Positions 8,196-16,613 are shown, numbered from the stretch's first letter. The stretch: DNA of 64,000 bases from Vibrio sp. 05-20-BW147 (GCF_013369385.1 NZ_SZTO01000007.1:124001-188000), one strand, 5' to 3'. Notes: generated from the sequence alone by a model not told the origin. Program-made: numbers and translations.

Positions 8196-9350
8196 ATGAG
8201 CAAAATCCGTTTCTATTTGCTGCCATGGATACTGCTTAGCCTACTCAGCTGTTCAGAGCCACAGCCCCCGGTTAAGATTGGCGCTGTGCTGCCATTAACC
8301 GGCACATTTAGTGTCTATGGTGAACAAGCGGTAAAAGGTGCGCAACTTGCTGTCGAACAGATTAATGCCAAAGGTGGTGTCTTGGGGCGTCCACTTGAGC
8401 TGGTGATCAGAGACAATGCAACGGACCCCGCAAAGACGGTCAAATACAGTCGAGAGCTGATTCTCAATGAGGATGTGTTCGCGCTATTAGGCCCGGTCAG
8501 CAGTTCGTCTCGTTATGCGATGAGTGAAATCGCCACCGAGCTACGCACCCCCATGTTCTACGGCATCGATTATGAAGGGCGTCACTACACCCCTTATCTC
8601 ATCTGTTACAGCACCATACCCGAACACTATATTGCGCCTATTGTGCCTTATTTAGCTAACAACGTAGGCAACTCATTCTACATTTTTGGCTATGACTACA
8701 TCTGGCCTCATCGTATGTCGCAACGCATTGTTGAAGAAGTCGAGAAAGTGAACGGCGAGATCAGCGGCATCGAATTCACCGCTTTTGGTGTCAAAGATTA
8801 CACACCCGTGCTTCAACACATTAAAACGTCTGGCGCCAAAGTGCTGATGTTGATCCTACCAGGCAGTGATGGTTTCAACTTTCTCAAGCAGATGAAAGCC
8901 TTTGAATTTGGACGAGAGATTCAAGTTGTCGCGTTTGCAGCCGATGAAACCTATCTCAGCAATGTTGATCGCGATGCGCTCCAAGGGGTAATGACAGCAC
9001 TGCATTTTTTCAGCAGTTTGGACAGCAATGTTGCCCGAGAATTTGTACAGGACTATCAGCGCTTTCACGGCAGTGATGCGGTTGTAACTTACTCGAGTAA
9101 AGCGCACTACGACCTGATTTACTTGATAAAAGAAGCGCTTGAAAAAAGTGGTCGTGTCGACCGAGAACAGCTGCTGATCCATTTACCCGGTACCACTCTT
9201 TACAGTGGTGGTGATGCCGTGCGGTTGAGAGAAGACCACCATTTCGACCTACCAATGTACTTGGCACAGTTTCAAACAGATAGACTCAAGGTGGTTGAAA
9301 AATTAGGCATCATTAAACCCGAGGATCAAAGAAGCCCAAAGAATGAATAG
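8196..9350 (+). CDS. LivK/UrtA-type periplasmic binding lipoprotein, partner of a diguanylate cyclase
   Basis: 384-residue type I periplasmic binding protein (Peripla_BP_6, branched-chain amino acid/urea/amide group). It begins with a lipoprotein signal (LSLLSC), then KIGAVLPLTGTFSVYGEQAVKG and INAKGGVLGRPLEL, typical of this fold; the YGIDYEGRHYTPY region is close to the amide/urea-binding branch. AAGGATA serves as ribosome binding site. No permease or ATPase genes are adjacent; instead the next gene, a membrane diguanylate cyclase, starts before this one ends (8-base overlap). It is therefore probably a ligand sensor, analogous in logic to NspS-MbaA in Vibrio cholerae but from a different binding-protein family. 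Ligand unknown. Confidence 0.87.
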   Translation: MSKIRFYLLPWILLSLLSCSEPQPPVKIGAVLPLTGTFSVYGEQAVKGAQLAVEQINAKGGVLGRPLELVIRDNATDPAKTVKYSRELILNEDVFALLGPVSSSSRYAMSEIATELRTPMFYGIDYEGRHYTPYLICYSTIPEHYIAPIVPYLANNVGNSFYIFGYDYIWPHRMSQRIVEEVEKVNGEISGIEFTAFGVKDYTPVLQHIKTSGAKVLMLILPGSDGFNFLKQMKAFEFGREIQVVAFAADETYLSNVDRDALQGVMTALHFFSSLDSNVAREFVQDYQRFHGSDAVVTYSSKAHYDLIYLIKEALEKSGRVDREQLLIHLPGTTLYSGGDAVRLREDHHFDLPMYLAQFQTDRLKVVEKLGIIKPEDQRSPKNE

Positions 9351-11166
9351 ACTCAGTTTTAAGATGTTCCTGATTCTGTCACCACTTGCCCTATTTTTGG
9401 CAATATTTGGCTACGTCTACTATCAGGCCAAAGTGAATATTATGGTCGAGCACATTCGCCGGAGCAGCCAGTTAGCTGTCGCCCAGGGCGCAAAGGAAAT
9501 CAGCCATTACATTGATCGTCGCTTTGCGGAATTTGACCTATTAAGTGGGCATCTGGCCCAGTGCAATGCTTCAACATCTATGCGCGAAAAGATGGAAGAT
9601 GCATTAAGTTTTACTTCTGGATTTTCGATGCTGCTGGTCACCGATACGCAGGGTGACATCGTGGACTCGGTGTTTTCGGCCAACAAAAGTAATCGCTATA
9701 TTCTGCGGCAGGAAATCAATGGGCAACATGCCTATGACGCTTTTACCCAAAAACAGCTCGCTTATTCTTATCAGCAGTGGGGCATCGATTCACCCGTCAA
9801 TCAGGCCAAAGAAGAGCTGCTCTACCAGCAGCTGCAAAAGCTCAAACTTCGCGGTGAAGAAAACTCCATCACCAGCCGCGAGTTACGTAATCAACTTAAT
9901 ACGCTGAGAGCGATAAAAAGCTTACCTCGCCCAGTGGTGACACTGATGCCAGCGGAATACGTCGCAAACCTTGGACTGATTTTCGACAGCGAAACTTATT
10001 ACCTTTCTAGACCACTGCTCGATTGTGATGGACAGCTAGTTGGCTATTACAGTGCCGTGCTAGACCGCACGCTCATCGAAGACCATCTCTTCGAGATCAA
10101 AAGCAGCTTAACCAACGAAGAAATCAACCAAGTGGACGTCTCCATTTTAACGAAACTCAAGCGCAATCTCTTGGTGCCAACCAAGTATTTGTCTCCCGAG
10201 GGGATCAAACAATATGGTCCCAACAACACTTCTGCACCTTGGATTCGACCTGACCTCGGTGGCATGCTCATCAACCAAGACATTAATATTAGCCCCTCTT
10301 GGAGCCATCGATTTACCCGTGCAAGCGGGTTGAATGTCGCACAACATGAGCTGGGGTTGTGCCTGCTGGCGTTCATCAACATGGATGAGCTCAATGCTGA
10401 GAAAAACGCTATTTTGCGTGAGGTTGTTATCTATGTGGGAGCATCATTGCTTATCTTTTTGCTCCTCACTTTATACCTTGCCCACTACGTCAGTATCCCG
10501 ATTGAGAATCTACGCAAGCAAGCACGGGCCTTAGCCAAGGGAAATCCAATAAAAAGTGAGCTGGTTGAGCGCAAAGATGAAATTGGCGAGCTGTTCAACG
10601 CCTTCAATCACATGGCTGAGGCGATTAAGGGCAAAGAACAACAGCTCATATTACTTGCTCAACAAGATTCCTTGACCGGAGTACTCAACCGTCGCGCCTT
10701 AATTGAAGCTGCCAACGTGCAGCGCCGGATCAACGATAGAATTGGCGTCTGTATGATGGACCTGGATCACTTCAAATCGATCAACGATCAGTATGGCCAC
10801 GGAGCTGGCGATAAAGTACTGCGCGCTTTTTGCCAATTAGTGAACCAAGAGATACGTCAGCAAGATCTCTTTGGTCGTGTGGGGGGCGAAGAGTTTTGTT
10901 TAGTGTTGCCAGATGCAAATTTGGCACAAACCCTGCTTATTGCTGAGCGGATCCGCCTCAGTGCGGAGATGCTACTTGGAAAAGCGCTTGATTTGGGTGA
11001 TGACCTGGTGGTCACCGTCAGCATCGGCGCTACCTTGTGGCAATGCAGCCAATTTGATGTGGCTTTGAACATTGCCGACCAGGCTCTCTACCAAGCGAAA
11101 AATGAGGGTCGAAACCAAGTAAAACATAGGCTCAATGAGGAAGAGGTTTGTGAAGATAACCACTAA
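9343..11166 (+). CDS. Membrane diguanylate cyclase with periplasmic sensor domain
   Basis: 607-residue protein: transmembrane helix near residues 8-27, a large periplasmic region (about 30-360, Cache-like by size and position), a second helix (about 362-385), a HAMP domain (IPIENLRKQARALAKG) and a C-terminal GGDEF domain. The active site reads RVGGEEF and is intact; a product-inhibition I-site RxxD (RQQD) sits five residues before it. It should make cyclic di-GMP and so promote sessile behaviour. There is no EAL domain. The overlap with the upstream binding lipoprotein suggests the two form a receptor unit. Confidence 0.93.
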   Translation: MNRLSFKMFLILSPLALFLAIFGYVYYQAKVNIMVEHIRRSSQLAVAQGAKEISHYIDRRFAEFDLLSGHLAQCNASTSMREKMEDALSFTSGFSMLLVTDTQGDIVDSVFSANKSNRYILRQEINGQHAYDAFTQKQLAYSYQQWGIDSPVNQAKEELLYQQLQKLKLRGEENSITSRELRNQLNTLRAIKSLPRPVVTLMPAEYVANLGLIFDSETYYLSRPLLDCDGQLVGYYSAVLDRTLIEDHLFEIKSSLTNEEINQVDVSILTKLKRNLLVPTKYLSPEGIKQYGPNNTSAPWIRPDLGGMLINQDINISPSWSHRFTRASGLNVAQHELGLCLLAFINMDELNAEKNAILREVVIYVGASLLIFLLLTLYLAHYVSIPIENLRKQARALAKGNPIKSELVERKDEIGELFNAFNHMAEAIKGKEQQLILLAQQDSLTGVLNRRALIEAANVQRRINDRIGVCMMDLDHFKSINDQYGHGAGDKVLRAFCQLVNQEIRQQDLFGRVGGEEFCLVLPDANLAQTLLIAERIRLSAEMLLGKALDLGDDLVVTVSIGATLWQCSQFDVALNIADQALYQAKNEGRNQVKHRLNEEEVCEDNH

Positions 11167-11605
11167 AGATTTGGAACATCAGCAAGTGATTCAGTTGCTG
11201 GAAGAACACTTGCAAGACATGTATGCCACCTCTCCAGCAGAAAGTGTTCATGCCCTTGATCTGAGCGTGCTTAAACACCCAGATGTGACATTTTGGACTG
11301 GCTGGCGTGAAGGAACCCTACTTGGTTGCACTGCTTTGAAACGGTTGTCGCACCAACATGGTGAACTAAAGTCGATGCGCACCAGCCTACATGCGCGCGG
11401 AACTGGGGTCGCATCCACCTTATTACAGCACCTCATTACCGAGGCGAAACAACAAGGGTATAAACAGATCAGTTTGGAAACGGGCTCGATGGCCTTTTTT
11501 GCTCCCGCACGAGCACTCTACGAAAAGTTTGGCTTTGAATATTGCGGACCCTTTGGTAATTACCAAGCCGATCCTAACAGCTGTTTTATGACCTTAGTGC
11601 TTTAG
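11150..11605 (+). CDS. GNAT-family N-acetyltransferase
   Basis: About 151-residue GNAT acetyltransferase (YsnE/PA4534-like). The acetyl-CoA loop is in LHARGTGVASTLLQHL and the C-terminal strand carries ALYEKFGFEYCGPFGNY. I favour the GTG at 11150 because AGGAAGAGG lies just upstream; an ATG at 11135 in the same frame is the alternative. Both overlap the end of the diguanylate cyclase gene, so it is co-transcribed with it. Substrate unknown; a link to cyclic di-GMP signalling is only positional. Confidence 0.82.
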   Translation: MKITTKDLEHQQVIQLLEEHLQDMYATSPAESVHALDLSVLKHPDVTFWTGWREGTLLGCTALKRLSHQHGELKSMRTSLHARGTGVASTLLQHLITEAKQQGYKQISLETGSMAFFAPARALYEKFGFEYCGPFGNYQADPNSCFMTLVL

Positions 11606-11639
11606 ACATACTTCAAATCAGCGCACCACATCAACAAAC

Positions 11640-11665
11640 GAGGCGTTCATCGCCTCTTTTGTTTT
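11640..11665 (+). terminator. Terminator after the GNAT gene
   Basis: GAGGCG / CGCCTC stem (11640-11645, 11651-11656), 5-base loop, followed by TTTTGTTTT. Confidence 0.8.
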
Positions 11666-11783
11666 ATTTGTGACACCGAATCCGCTTTTGGTTATTTGAT
11701 CTCCACCAGCATGAATTAAGTCACATAAAAAATATGGGTATGGGTGCACACTGATTTGGTACTCATTGACTCATGAGGTCGCA

Positions 11784-11831
11784 ATGCAAGGAGCCCTTCG
11801 CAAAATGACCTGGAAGACGACCAGGCGGTAA
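11784..11831 (+). CDS. Candidate 15-residue leader peptide upstream of the EF-G-like gene
   Basis: ATG at 11784 with GAGG six bases upstream opens a short frame encoding MQGALRKMTWKTTRR, ending in TAA at 11829. Its last codons lie inside two mutually exclusive hairpins: CCTGG/CCAGG (11809-11825) and AGGCGG/CCGCCT (11823-11839), which share AGG. This is the geometry of a translation-coupled attenuator. The EF-G-like start codon is about 60 bp further on. Expression and function are inferred. Confidence 0.4.
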   Translation: MQGALRKMTWKTTRR

Positions 11832-11839
11832 CCCCGCCT
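11809..11839 (+). promoter_or_regulatory. Overlapping hairpins in the EF-G-like leader
   Basis: Stem A CCTGG (11809-11813) with CCAGG (11821-11825); stem B AGGCGG (11823-11828) with CCGCCT (11834-11839). They cannot form together. A pyrimidine-rich stretch follows up to the AAGGAGG of the downstream gene. Confidence 0.45.
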
Positions 11840-11892
11840 GATCATGAGATTTATCGTCCTTCTCTTCTTCCTCTCTATTGCAAGGAGGCGCT

Positions 11893-13911
11893 ATGCCTAT
11901 CAACAAAATTCGCAATATCGCGTTTGTGGGTCAGTCTGGTAGCGGTAAAACCACGTTGATCGAAAAATTGCTTTTTGCTTGCGACGCCACCACTCATCTT
12001 GGATCCATTGAAAAAGGCGATACCGTGACCGATTTCGATGACCAATCGATTCAATATCAGCACAGTATCGAAGCCACTCCCGTCGCGTTAAGCTGGCAAA
12101 AACATCGTCTAAACATCATCGATACTCCGGGATTGTCCGAGTTACTCGGTCGCAGTTTGAGTGTCTTTCCCGCCGTTGAAACGTCGGTGTTGGTGCTGGA
12201 TCCGCAAATGCCGCTGACCCAAGTGACCGACAAACTGTTCCAATTTGCTCAGCAGCAGAAAAAATGCCAGATGATCATCATCAATAAGTTGGACAACCAC
12301 GGTAACCAACTTGAGAAAATGTTGGATGAGATTCAAGACCATTTTGGTAGCAATTGCCTACCGATTAACCTTCCTTCAGCCGATGGCAACGAGGTTGTTG
12401 ACTGTTTCTTTGAACCTCAATACCAACAAGCGACATTGCTAAGCAGTGTTGAAGCCGCCCATGAAACCTTGATTGACCAAGTGGTGGAAGTGGATGAAGA
12501 ACTGATGGAGCTCTACCTTGAGCAAGGTTCTGAACTTACCCCTGCGCAGTTACACGATCCATTTGAAGAAGCGTTACGTACCGGGCACGTTGTGCCAATC
12601 TGTTTTGCCTCCGCGCAGACCGGTGCCGGCATTGAATTGCTGCTGCGCACCTTAGCCGAATTAATGCCAATGCCCAACGAAGGCAACCCTCCGTTGCTGC
12701 AAAAGAACGGAAAGATGATCAAGGTGAATTGCGATACCCTCGAACACACTGTCGCCCATGTTTACAAGATCAGCGTGGACCCTTACATGGGTAAATTGGC
12801 GTATTTACGCGTGTTCCAAGGGGAGATCAACGCAGGTAGCCAACTCTATGTCGGCGAGAGCAATAAAGCGTTTAAAGTCGGCCATCTGTATCAATTGCAA
12901 GGTAAGCAGCGCACGGAAATTTCACGTGCACTCGCAGGTGATTTTTGCGTCTTGGCTAAAGTGGACGAGTTGGAGTTTGATTCCATCGTGCACGACTCAC
13001 ATGACGAAGATGACGTGAGCTTGAAAACCCTTCATTTCCCCCAACCGATGTACAGCTTAAGCCTAAAACCCACCAAACGTGGCGATGAGCAAAAACTGGG
13101 CGAAGTGCTAAATCGTATTGTTAGTGAAGACCCTTCGCTGCGCTTAGAGCATCGCGCGCGCACCAATGAGACCATTTTAAGTGGACAAGGCGAGTTCCAC
13201 CTCAAAATTGCCTTGGAAAAAATGGCAAGCGTATACAAGTTGGAGGTAGACACCGAACAGCCAAGCGTTGAGTACTTTGAAACCATCACCAAACCCGCTG
13301 AAGGGCAATATCGCCATAAAAAACAAAGTGGTGGAGCGGGTCAGTTTGGCGAAGTACACCTCAGTGTGAAACCCCTTGAGCGAGGTGCGGGGTTCAAATT
13401 CGTCAACAAAGTAGTAGGCGGAGCCATTCCAACCTCATTGATTCCAGCGGTTGAAAAAGGCATCCATCAAGCACTTGAAGAAGGGGCGATTTCGAATAAC
13501 CCTATCCGCGACATTGAAGTCACGGTACACGATGGCAAATACCACTCGGTCGATTCTAAAGAGATCGCGTTTGTCATCGCAGGTAAGAAGGCGTTTCTCG
13601 ATGCCGTCAAGAAGGCAGACCCGATTGTATTGGAACCGATTGTTCAGTTGGAGCTGACCATTCCGACCAATAACGTCGGGGATGTGACTGGCGATCTGTC
13701 TGGCAACCGTGGCCTCATTGAGGGCACAGAACCACAAGCGAACAACCTAACTTTAATCAAAGGCAAATCGCCGCTCAATGAGCTGCAAGACTATGCAAGA
13801 AAACTGCGAGCACTGACCGGCGGTGAAGGCAGCTTCAACATGTCGCTCAGCCACTATGAGCCCGCCCCACCAGCAGTGCAAAAAAGAGTCTGTGAAGAAA
13901 CCACGTCCTAA
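11893..13911 (+). CDS. Elongation factor G-like translational GTPase
   Basis: 672-residue EF-G homolog. The GTPase domain has G1 (GQSGSGKTTLIEKL), G3 (DTPGLSEL) and G4 (NKLD); domains II-V follow, with domain IV KSGGAGQFGEVHLSVKPL and a C-terminal ALTGGEGSFNMSLSHYEP. The ATG at 11893 is chosen because AAGGAGG sits 4 bases upstream. It is shorter and more divergent than canonical FusA and is not in the str operon, so it is one of the EF-G-like paralogs (COG0480) whose role is unsettled; it may act in ribosome recycling or stress rather than general elongation. It stands alone with its own leader and terminator. Confidence 0.9.
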   Translation: MPINKIRNIAFVGQSGSGKTTLIEKLLFACDATTHLGSIEKGDTVTDFDDQSIQYQHSIEATPVALSWQKHRLNIIDTPGLSELLGRSLSVFPAVETSVLVLDPQMPLTQVTDKLFQFAQQQKKCQMIIINKLDNHGNQLEKMLDEIQDHFGSNCLPINLPSADGNEVVDCFFEPQYQQATLLSSVEAAHETLIDQVVEVDEELMELYLEQGSELTPAQLHDPFEEALRTGHVVPICFASAQTGAGIELLLRTLAELMPMPNEGNPPLLQKNGKMIKVNCDTLEHTVAHVYKISVDPYMGKLAYLRVFQGEINAGSQLYVGESNKAFKVGHLYQLQGKQRTEISRALAGDFCVLAKVDELEFDSIVHDSHDEDDVSLKTLHFPQPMYSLSLKPTKRGDEQKLGEVLNRIVSEDPSLRLEHRARTNETILSGQGEFHLKIALEKMASVYKLEVDTEQPSVEYFETITKPAEGQYRHKKQSGGAGQFGEVHLSVKPLERGAGFKFVNKVVGGAIPTSLIPAVEKGIHQALEEGAISNNPIRDIEVTVHDGKYHSVDSKEIAFVIAGKKAFLDAVKKADPIVLEPIVQLELTIPTNNVGDVTGDLSGNRGLIEGTEPQANNLTLIKGKSPLNELQDYARKLRALTGGEGSFNMSLSHYEPAPPAVQKRVCEETTS

Positions 13912-13955
13912 ACGGAAAATTCAGTCACCATAGACGTTTTTAGCCAACAACACCG

Positions 13956-13978
13956 CAAGGGAGCATCACGCTCCCTTG
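13956..13978. terminator. Terminator after the EF-G-like gene
   Basis: CAAGGGAGC / GCTCCCTTG, 9-bp perfect stem with a 5-base loop, followed by T-rich sequence on the plus strand. It also lies downstream of the convergent minus-strand operon ending at 14081. Confidence 0.8.
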
Positions 13979-14080
13979 TTTATCGCTTCTTTTTATTTGT
14001 TTCGTTGTAAATTGTCTGTACGTAAATGGCTTCTTCGTTTATTGCTTGCTGGCCAAGCAACCGTCGCGGCCATCTTTTGA

Positions 14081-14278
14081 CTAACGTTCTTTCGGTTCAG
14101 CAATTTGATAGAGCTTATGTTCCGAGCAGGCAGTTTCACAGTTGCAAACTTTATCCACCCCGACGGTATTTAAACCACCACAACTGCCTTGAATCGCTTT
14201 GCGTTTGAACATAACACCAATCGCCATCAAGCCAATCACCAATAGAAAAACGCCGAATGTCACCAACAAATTCACCAT
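14081..14278 (-). CDS. NqrM-like (DUF539) small membrane protein
   Basis: 65-residue protein with one N-terminal transmembrane helix (LLVTFGVFLLVIGLMAIGVMF) and a conserved cysteine set, GSCGGL then VCNC and a further Cys, matching NqrM/DUF539, which helps insert iron into the Na+-translocating NADH:quinone reductase. The canonical nqrM normally follows apbE at the nqr operon; here it is third in a minus-strand set behind DUF134 and NifX-like genes, so this is probably a paralog with a different iron-handling client. AAGGGGGT precedes the ATG, within the end of the upstream gene. Confidence 0.8.
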   Translation of the reverse strand: MVNLLVTFGVFLLVIGLMAIGVMFKRKAIQGSCGGLNTVGVDKVCNCETACSEHKLYQIAEPKER

Positions 14279-14279
14279 G

Positions 14280-14732
14280 TTACCCCCTTGGACGAATGCG
14301 TAATATGGGTGAACAAACCCTTTGATTTGGTTCGCGCGTGGCCACCTTGTTCACCTTGCTCTGCGGGCGACAAGCCGATCCACACTGAGAATGAGACCGA
14401 CATTCACGGCCTTGTGTTGCAGAAGTCATGGGCGTTTTTACTGCGTTGCTCACCTCGTGCAGTGAACAACGACCTGCCAGTTGATAAACGCGCACCCCTT
14501 TTGACAGTAGTTTGGCTAACGATTTCTGACCAATATTTTTCACCATCAGTTGTGTCACGCCTGCGGCTAAAAGTTGCTGGACACAACGCGCTTTCTTGGC
14601 GCACTCTGCTTGATTGAATGCAGGGTTGGCAAGATACGCCACCACCTCTCCAACGGAATTGATCAACGCGAATCGCTCCGCTTTCATAAAGTGTCCAGAG
14701 ATTTTGTCCTGATGTAATGGAATCGCAATCAT
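14280..14732 (-). CDS. NifX/NifB-type Fe-Mo cofactor-binding domain protein
   Basis: 150-residue protein of the dinitrogenase iron-molybdenum cofactor family (MIAIPLHQDKISGHF..., AGVTQLMVKNIGQKSLAKLLSKGVRVYQL). The final 50 residues are an unusual Cys/Arg/Ser-rich tail. No nitrogenase genes are present, so the role is likely general metal or Fe-S cluster binding. It starts inside the stop of the DUF134 gene (ATGA overlap) and ends one base before the NqrM-like gene, so the three form an operon. Confidence 0.85.
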   Translation of the reverse strand: MIAIPLHQDKISGHFMKAERFALINSVGEVVAYLANPAFNQAECAKKARCVQQLLAAGVTQLMVKNIGQKSLAKLLSKGVRVYQLAGRCSLHEVSNAVKTPMTSATQGRECRSHSQCGSACRPQSKVNKVATREPNQRVCSPILRIRPRG

Positions 14733-15031
14733 ACTTCCTTCTCCTTATCTTGACTTTGATTGGGTAAGGTCAGCACTTTGCCTTCCACCAAACACAACGC
14801 CACTTTGTTTCGCGCTCGCTTGATGATGTTGCCAAACGTCTGCCTCGACACCCCCATACTCTGAGCCGCTTCAAGTTGATGCAGTTGCAATACGTCCGCC
14901 AGTCGCAGGGCTTCAAGTTCATCGGCTTCTAGAGCAATGCGCGGCAAATTGTGTGCAGGTATCCCATTGGGCTTAAAGCAGCTGGCTTTTGGCAAACAAC
15001 CAATGGTGCGGGGCTTTTTCGGTCTTGGCAT
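14729..15031 (-). CDS. DUF134 putative DNA-binding protein
   Basis: 100-residue DUF134 protein (MPRPKKPRTIGCLPKASCFKPNG) with a sigma-4-like helix-turn-helix in the C-terminal half (DVLQLHQLEAAQSMGVSRQTFGNIIKRARNK). The start at 15031 has GAGGAGG upstream; an in-frame upstream extension to 15079 is not supported. DUF134 genes often precede NifX-like genes, as here, and probably encode the regulator of the small metal-handling operon. Confidence 0.85.
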   Translation of the reverse strand: MPRPKKPRTIGCLPKASCFKPNGIPAHNLPRIALEADELEALRLADVLQLHQLEAAQSMGVSRQTFGNIIKRARNKVALCLVEGKVLTLPNQSQDKEKEV

Positions 15032-15115
15032 CGGTGCCTCCTCAATATGACAAGCGCACTGTAGATTTATAATTAGCATATGCCAATAACATTAACCTTA
15101 GATTGCAAAAACAAC

Positions 15116-15137
15116 AAAAGCCGCGCTGGCGGCTTTT
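15116..15137. terminator. Bidirectional terminator
   Basis: AAAAGCCGC / GCGGCTTTT hairpin (stem 15116-15124 with 15129-15137), downstream of the small minus-strand gene at 15170-15364. Confidence 0.7.
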
Positions 15138-15169
15138 GGAATGGATTAAAGGAAGCAAAAAACTCGGTG

Positions 15170-15364
15170 CTATTTATCGATGCTCAGTCCGAGCTGGGTA
15201 ATTCTTGCTTCAAAGTCAGCAAGGCTTTCCGCTTTGTAGGTGGGTGAGCCATTGAAGTATCTTGGTTTTTCAGGCCGCATGGCATTTTTCAGTTCCTGCT
15301 CCTGCTCTAGATTGTCATGATACACGGTGACTCGATTTGGAATGTCTTGCTTTAGTCTTGCCAT
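15170..15364 (-). CDS. Small conserved-looking protein of unknown function
   Basis: 64-residue hydrophilic protein (MARLKQDIPNRVTVYHDN...). A strong AAAGGAGAT ribosome binding site and a dedicated terminator support a real gene. No signal peptide, membrane segment or recognisable domain. Function not recognised. Confidence 0.65.
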   Translation of the reverse strand: MARLKQDIPNRVTVYHDNLEQEQELKNAMRPEKPRYFNGSPTYKAESLADFEARITQLGLSIDK

Positions 15365-15550
15365 TACGATCTCCTTTCTGACGTTGGAATCTAAAGCGTA
15401 GTCAAGGCCACCTTGCTGTCAAAGTCGCCCTAGTTCACTGTTTTATCAGTAAAATCGCTAATCCTTTGTCAGCAGAGAAAAAAATCAAAAATAGCCACTG
15501 TTGGTGACTCGGTTTAAAGATCAAATTTGTGATTGAATGCAAAAAGTCAC
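15365..15550. other. Intergenic stretch without features
   Basis: About 190 bp upstream of the small gene and downstream of glpM; AT-rich, likely carries the promoter of the small gene, but I see no convincing element. Confidence 0.4.
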
Positions 15551-15898
15551 TTATGCCGAAATCATCACTTTGGTCCACGCGACGATCAATAGCGAAGCCG
15601 CCATCAACCAAATCACCGTCGCGGCAGAAAGTGTCGTCACCAGACTGAAGCGGTAACTAAAATAGTAAACGGCAGCAAGATAGGCGGCATAAGGCAACAG
15701 AGACCAAAGACCAAATAGCGCGGTTTGGCGCAACTCTTCCATGCTTCTTTCACTGCCGACAATGAAGTGCGCAATCAGGGCAAAGGTGGGAAATAAAGGC
15801 ACTAAGCCTGCAATGTAGAAGTTTTTGCTTTTCGACAACAGCGCAATAATGACCACAGCCGCCGCGCCCAACAAAGATTTTAGAAACAAACTGATCAC
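15551..15898 (-). CDS. glpM: GlpM-family inner-membrane protein
   Basis: 115-residue membrane protein with four hydrophobic segments. The segment KSKNFYIAGLVPLFPTFALIAHFIVGSER is nearly the GlpM signature. Start chosen at the GTG at 15898, where GGGAAGG lies upstream and the frame aligns with the 109-residue enteric protein; an upstream ATG at 15952 would add an unmatched hydrophilic extension. GlpM is linked to alginate and glycerol phenotypes in pseudomonads but its biochemical role is unknown. Confidence 0.82.
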   Translation of the reverse strand: MISLFLKSLLGAAAVVIIALLSKSKNFYIAGLVPLFPTFALIAHFIVGSERSMEELRQTALFGLWSLLPYAAYLAAVYYFSYRFSLVTTLSAATVIWLMAASLLIVAWTKVMISA

Positions 15899-16027
15899 CG
15901 ATGCCTTCCCTTTTTGATCTTGATTGGTCAAATCGTAAAAGATCAAGCGCAAGAAACCAGCAAGAGAAACGCAAGATTCTCACTAAATGAGAATCTTTGA
16001 AAAATCGAGCGTGTGAAGGCTTCAAGC

Positions 16028-16348
16028 CTAGTCGAGATGAACGCGAAAGGTTAACAACGGCTTTCTTAGCCATCGGGGATGTTCGACAATCTCAACCCGA
16101 TCCCCCACCAAGATTTGCCCCTTGCGCGGCACTTCCATTTGAAGAGTATCGCCATTTTGCAAGATGACATTGACCAAGGTATGCGGCTGAGTAAATTCAT
16201 CGTCATAGCCGATTGCCGTTTCAGACACCTGCCCCCAATGCACCACAGGCTGTGACGAATAGAGGTTAACTTTGAGCACGATGAGCAGAGCCAGCGCGGC
16301 AATCAGGACCAGACGACGAGTAGAAGGTCGTCTTAAGTGAATGGGCAT
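16028..16348 (-). CDS. Small membrane-anchored protein, unknown function
   Basis: 106-residue protein with basic N-terminus (MPIHLRRPSTRRL), one transmembrane helix (VLIAALALLIVLKVNLY) and an extracytoplasmic domain of about 70 residues. A GGAGG ribosome binding site fixes the start at 16348. No family recognised; the domain has a beta-rich look (LVNVILQNGDTLQMEVPRKG). Confidence 0.65.
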   Translation of the reverse strand: MPIHLRRPSTRRLVLIAALALLIVLKVNLYSSQPVVHWGQVSETAIGYDDEFTQPHTLVNVILQNGDTLQMEVPRKGQILVGDRVEIVEHPRWLRKPLLTFRVHLD

Positions 16349-16493
16349 AACGAATCCTCCATGGGCGTTGAAAGGATTGAACAGCAACAGAGCTTTTCGG
16401 TTATTTTTCCACCATAACACAGTTATTTAGCAGACAACGTCGCGCCGTCAATGATTTCCGATACAGCTCAACAAACCAGCTCTCGCGTTGTCA

Positions 16494-16520
16494 TGCAAAT
16501 TTGAATTTCTCTAATTCCTG
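16494..16520. promoter_or_regulatory. Operator candidate shared with 20324-20350 (copy 1)
   Basis: A 27-bp element 93 bp before the esterase start. It matches the element at 20324-20350 at 25 of 27 positions and contains an imperfect inverted repeat ATTTGA-N5-TCTAAT (16499-16515), of LysR-box type. The LysR regulator at 18310 lies between the two copies. Confidence 0.6.
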
Positions 16521-16613
16521 CCCTTTTCCATCAAAGCGCTGAATAATTCCCTCATCGGTTAACCAGCGGCATAAAGCCACTTGGTTGTTCCTCACTACGA
16601 AAGGTAAACAACA

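Noticed and set aside
11801..11840. Guanidine-II (mini-ykkC) riboswitch before the EF-G-like gene
   Set aside because: An ACGA occurs in one loop, but the class needs two small ACGR-loop hairpins with specific short stems; only one, with a different loop, is present.
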